A DNA stretch of 64,000 bases, taken from assembly GCA_949297765.1 (NCBI GenBank), contig CASFTV010000011.1, forward strand, positions 56,550-120,549. Reading direction: 5' to 3'. The notes below the pieces were generated by a model, which saw nothing but the letters and a program-made list of their open reading frames with translations, was not told where the DNA came from and made no database searches. The translations under genes and the position numbers were made by a program. This document shows, in pieces, positions 61,294 through 64,000 of the stretch; position 1 is the stretch's first letter, and every line of letters begins with the position of its first letter. This DNA comes from an uncultured bacterium (GTDB taxonomy: Bacteria; Verrucomicrobiota; Lentisphaeria; Victivallales; UBA1829).

Positions 61294-61991
61294 TTGCTGC
61301 CGGTGATGAACGCCGCCTTGTCAGAGCAGAGGTAGAGAATCAGATTGACAACCTCGATCGGTTCAGCGGCTCGGCCGAGACGGGTTTTCATCCTCGCCAT
61401 CGCGGGCCGCGTGAGGACCGGGCCGGGCGAGACACAGCAGGCGCGGACTCCATGCGGTGCGCCGATCAGCGCCATGGATTTGGTCAGGCCGATCATTCCC
61501 GCCTTTGCCGCACTGTAATCCGGACAGAAACTGCCGGTGACTCCATCAATGGATCCCATATTGATGATGACGCCGCGCTTCTGATTGATCATGGTCTGGA
61601 TCACCGCGTGACAGAACATCAGGGGTCCTTTCAAATTCACGTCGATCCCCCACTGGATGACGCTGACATCCCACTCCTGGAAGGCTCCTTGCGCGCCGAG
61701 AACCCGGCATGAGGCGCCGCCCGCGCTGTTGAGAAGAATGTCGATGGAGCCGAATTCCCGCAGAGCAAGGTCGCGGGCGGCGCAGATGTCATCGTAATTG
61801 CGGACATCCACTGCCACGCCGATCGCCGAACCTCCGTTCCGCCGAATTTCTTCCGCGCATTTTTCCGCCGCCTCCCTGTTGACGTCGCAAAGAACGACAT
61901 TGGCTCCCTGTCTGGCCAGTTCCTGGCCGGTAAGCAGACCCATTCCTGAGGCTCCGCCCGTGATGATGGCCGTTCTCCCTTTGAATTCCAT
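61248..61991 (-). CDS. Short-chain dehydrogenase/reductase
   Basis: 247 residues from ATG 61991 (AAGGGAG upstream). TGGASGMG is the NAD(P)-binding loop, LLNSAGG the NNAG-equivalent with Ser, GSIDG holds the catalytic Ser and YSAAK the Tyr and Lys; FITGSNHLIDGG is the conserved C-terminus. It reduces or oxidises an alcohol/ketone group, commonly a sugar or polyol in this neighbourhood. The C-terminus is short. Start chosen from the family N-terminus; 35 more in-frame residues upstream are rejected. Confidence 0.93.
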   Translation of the reverse strand: MEFKGRTAIITGGASGMGLLTGQELARQGANVVLCDVNREAAEKCAEEIRRNGGSAIGVAVDVRNYDDICAARDLALREFGSIDILLNSAGGASCRVLGAQGAFQEWDVSVIQWGIDVNLKGPLMFCHAVIQTMINQKRGVIINMGSIDGVTGSFCPDYSAAKAGMIGLTKSMALIGAPHGVRACCVSPGPVLTRPAMARMKTRLGRAAEPIEVVNLILYLCSDKAAFITGSNHLIDGGRNCGSGCA

Positions 61992-62009
61992 GATAAAGCT
62001 CCCTTCTGT

Positions 62010-62035
62010 TATCGGTGAATTCGGGTTCTCCGATA
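62010..62035. promoter_or_regulatory. Operator-like inverted repeat before the short-chain dehydrogenase
   Basis: TATCGG (62010-62015) and CCGATA (62030-62035) are perfect inverted arms 14 bp apart, directly downstream of the -10 box. Confidence 0.35.
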
Positions 62036-62063
62036 GAATATCATCCGGCGGAACAGGATGCAA
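62035..62063 (-). promoter_or_regulatory. Promoter of the short-chain dehydrogenase gene
   Basis: TTGCAT (62058-62063), 17 bp, TATTCT (62035-62040) on the minus strand, with the operator-like repeat just behind. Confidence 0.45.
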
Positions 62064-62194
62064 CCGGGAGGAGAACTTTTCCCTGAAAACCTTCATGCAA
62101 ACAGAAGGACTCTTTCAAAAGAAAGAGGGATTTTCTGCAAACGGGTCAACGCCGGGCGGAAAAATATCCGACGTCCCGGTCCGGAGGTTTTCTC

Positions 62195-63652
62195 TCAGGT
62201 GGGGGAGAGTTTTCCCGGACGGGTTCGGGCTTTCCGGCTTTCTTCCTGTTTTTTCCGGAGGGATTCGGCGTCCCGGATGAGAGTATCCGCTTTGTTGTAG
62301 GCGCCGGTTTTTTCCTTGATGAAGGAGACTCCGTAGAAGACGTCGTTGTCTTCGACCAGATTGATGGAGAGTCTTGCCGTTGTGTATTTTCCGGTCCAGG
62401 TCAGCGGACGGAGACGGTCTTTCAGGGCCGGATCCCGCGGTTTGGCTTTCTGCAGATCGTCCGGACCGTAGAGGGAGACATACTGGGCTTTCAGTTTCTC
62501 GTAGTCCTGGAGAGAGACTCGTGTATAGAATGTGATGACGCGTGCCAGCTTATTGTTTTTGTAATCAAACTGAATGTTTCGAATCTGGCGGTTTGAGGTG
62601 ACGAAGTAGTCATACTGCTTTGTTGCCATCGGGCTGTAGTTTTCGAACTGGAGGGCAAGACGGGCCTCGCCGCGGGTGAAATCCCAGAATACGGGGGAAT
62701 ATCCCTGATCGGCATCAATGCCGTTGAGGTTCTGAACCTCTTTTTTCTTTGCCGCCATTTTGGTGCGGAGTGCGCTTTCGTTCGGGGTGTCGAAGACCAG
62801 CAGTTCGCCGGATTCCGAAGAGGTTTTCGCTCCGGAGATGGAGGTCAGCTTCTGCCGTTCGACATTGATTTTCTGCTGAGTCAGCTGAGCCGCGGTGTAC
62901 CAGGTGTCGAGAAAGTTGATGTATCCTGCTTTTTCATTGGCCGCATCCTGAGCGGTTTTCAATTTTTCGAGTTCGCGCATCAGGGCTTCGCTTCTGCGCT
63001 GGCGGTAGTCTTCGTAGCGGACACCGACATATTCCGCGCGTTTTTCTTCGCAGACCAGTTTGTCGATCCGGATTTTATCCTCCGGGACAATGTCGATGTA
63101 CGGCACGATCTTCGAACCGATTTTCACGGTGCGGCGGTCCGGCGAGAGCGAGTAGAAAATACCGGAAACCACATAGACCTTCGATCCGCGGTAGTAGTGG
63201 ATTTTGATATTGTCCCGCAGTTTGTACAGGATGAAACGTTTTTCCGCCTGACGGGTCAGTTCGTCCTTGTACTGCTGAAGAGTTTTCGGGAACTGTTTGC
63301 TGATTTTTTTCCGGGCGAGTTCCAGAAGTTCCTTGTTGGACCGTTTGTCGAGCGGAGCGGTCGGCTTAAACGGAATTTCCGTTGCCACATCCCCGAGGAT
63401 CGCGTTGGCGACCGCCTTGTTCATAATATCTTCGCCCGCATCCATGTGGACTTTGATGACCCGTTCGATGAAGTCGTACTTCGCTCTGGAAATATTGAGA
63501 TTGGCTGTGTTGGCCGGAGGATTGTATTTGATTTTCATCCCGGTCGATTTGACTGCCGGTTTCCCTGTCGACTTCTGGGTCTGCCCCGGAAGATTCGGGA
63601 CAAACAGCAGTGCAGCAGCCGTCAGCACCGTGTAAAAATAAAACCTGTTCAT
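62195..63652 (-). CDS. Exported protein of unknown function
   Basis: 485 residues with a signal peptide (FYFYTVLTAAALLFVPNLPG). The first half (residues 40-260) is charged and helical with a small beta segment (HYYRGSKVYVVSGIFYSLSP). The second half holds a domain repeated in feel: RLALQFENYSPMATKQYDYF, LARVITFYTRVSLQDYEKLK, and a closing TARLSINLVEDNDVFYGVSF. These lines resemble the 'how well does a truncated isomer fit' pattern of periplasmic lipoprotein-like beta sheets, but no family is recognised. Codon use is like its neighbours. A strong promoter lies 55 bp upstream; no partner gene is evident. AGG lies a short way before the ATG. Confidence 0.6.
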   Translation of the reverse strand: MNRFYFYTVLTAAALLFVPNLPGQTQKSTGKPAVKSTGMKIKYNPPANTANLNISRAKYDFIERVIKVHMDAGEDIMNKAVANAILGDVATEIPFKPTAPLDKRSNKELLELARKKISKQFPKTLQQYKDELTRQAEKRFILYKLRDNIKIHYYRGSKVYVVSGIFYSLSPDRRTVKIGSKIVPYIDIVPEDKIRIDKLVCEEKRAEYVGVRYEDYRQRRSEALMRELEKLKTAQDAANEKAGYINFLDTWYTAAQLTQQKINVERQKLTSISGAKTSSESGELLVFDTPNESALRTKMAAKKKEVQNLNGIDADQGYSPVFWDFTRGEARLALQFENYSPMATKQYDYFVTSNRQIRNIQFDYKNNKLARVITFYTRVSLQDYEKLKAQYVSLYGPDDLQKAKPRDPALKDRLRPLTWTGKYTTARLSINLVEDNDVFYGVSFIKEKTGAYNKADTLIRDAESLRKKQEESRKARTRPGKLSPT

Positions 63653-63704
63653 ACCGGAGACCTGTGTTGCTGAAAATTTCCTGTTCCTGTTCCTCTTATT
63701 TCAT

Positions 63705-63733
63705 ATTATACCACATTTTATCCATTTTGACAA
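63705..63733 (-). promoter_or_regulatory. Promoter of the exported unknown gene
   Basis: TTGTCA (63728-63733), 17-bp spacer, consensus TATAAT (63705-63710) on the minus strand. Between here and 63933 I see only AT-rich sequence without a convincing feature. Confidence 0.6.
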
Positions 63734-63933
63734 TCCCTTTTCAGAAGAAAAAAGGTTGAAAACACGGTTTTTTTCGGAAAAACAGAAGTTATCGGCATGA
63801 ATTCTAAGTGTTTGAGATTCAATAAATTTGATTTTTTTTGAAACTCCGGATCATTTCCTTTCCGGAAGCCGGAAGGAGATTCTTCTTCCGGGAAGGAAAA
63901 CTTGCCTCTTCTGCAGTTTGTGAAAAACTCGCC

Positions 63934-64000
63934 TCAAATGATGATTTTGAGATTGTTGTTCGGCAGATTGAAAATCTTGAGGCGCATATATTCAAGATCT
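63934..64000 (-). CDS. Possible 3' end of a minus-strand gene running off the window
   Basis: Read on the minus strand, the last 67 bases are open from the window edge to a TGA at 63934-63936, giving DLEYMRLKIFNLPNNNLKII and one more Ile. The codon choice is plausible for this genome. The plus strand is also open here but with lower third-position GC, so the strand is uncertain. Confidence 0.25.
   Translation of the reverse strand, partial: DLEYMRLKIFNLPNNNLKIII

Noticed and set aside
63838..64000. Plus-strand open frame at the right edge starting at a TTG
   Set aside because: No ribosome site, low third-position GC; the minus-strand frame ending at 63934 fits the genome better, though neither is certain.
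1..64000. CRISPR array, insertion sequence, prophage or integration site
   Set aside because: No regular spaced direct repeats, transposase or integrase motifs, or duplicated tRNA ends were seen; the tRNA-Leu 3' end has no repeated copy nearby that I could find.

Overview
The window looks like chromosome of a member of the PVC superphylum, most likely Lentisphaerota (Victivallis-like). The evidence is indirect: five type II pseudopilin-like proteins with a classic prepilin N-terminus and a C-terminal H-X9-DG motif, GreA fused to a very long N-terminal region as I recall for Chlamydiae, a Planctomycetes-style Ser/Thr kinase with a DWG motif, and many large secreted carbohydrate-active proteins beside LacI/GntR regulators. 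I see no rRNA, CRISPR array, insertion sequence, integrase or replication origin.

Left part (1-11.3 kb): the 3' end of a probable GT-C type membrane glycosyltransferase; a minus-strand operon of Lrp/AsnC regulator, class I aminotransferase, small exported protein and a spermidine-synthase-like membrane protein; a heparinase II/III family enzyme whose promoter carries a perfect inverted repeat; a metallophosphoesterase downstream of the long GreA protein; and a LacI regulator.

11.6-23.8 kb is a probable 12-kb operon. Its first gene encodes a GntR helix-turn-helix fused to an ABC sugar-binding-protein fold without a signal peptide, that is, a cytosolic one-component sugar sensor. Then follow an H-X9-DG pseudopilin, an unrecognised probable TIM-barrel protein, two tandem pseudopilin paralogues, a 1289-residue LamG/transglutaminase-like exported protein and an exported right-handed beta-helix protein. 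A strong bidirectional terminator ends it.

24.3-33.1 kb is housekeeping: etfB-etfA-acyl-CoA dehydrogenase-rpoZ, a terminator, then purE, an S41-like protein lacking its catalytic serine, two small membrane proteins, thiL, tsaE and truA. 33.1-40.9 kb holds argC, a transmembrane Ser/Thr kinase with an extracytoplasmic sensor, a PadR/HAAS-type membrane protein pair, an amidohydrolase coupled to prmA, and tRNA-Leu(UAG).

41-54.5 kb carries two more cassettes of the same design as the 12-kb operon: GntR regulator, pseudopilin and 1500-aa clan GH-A-like protein (minus strand), and pseudopilin, 1080-aa GH-A-like protein and ADP-ribosylglycohydrolase family protein (plus strand), with a family 2 glycosyltransferase between them. 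Three copies of a dispersed structured repeat (two about 90 nt and nearly identical, made of four consecutive hairpins that differ only in loops; one degenerate) lie in the intergenic gaps of exactly this region. 54.6-64 kb holds a Nudix hydrolase, an ftsK / RodZ-like / zinc-ribbon operon, a polysaccharide deacetylase, a short-chain dehydrogenase, an exported protein of unknown function and probably the 3' end of another minus-strand gene.
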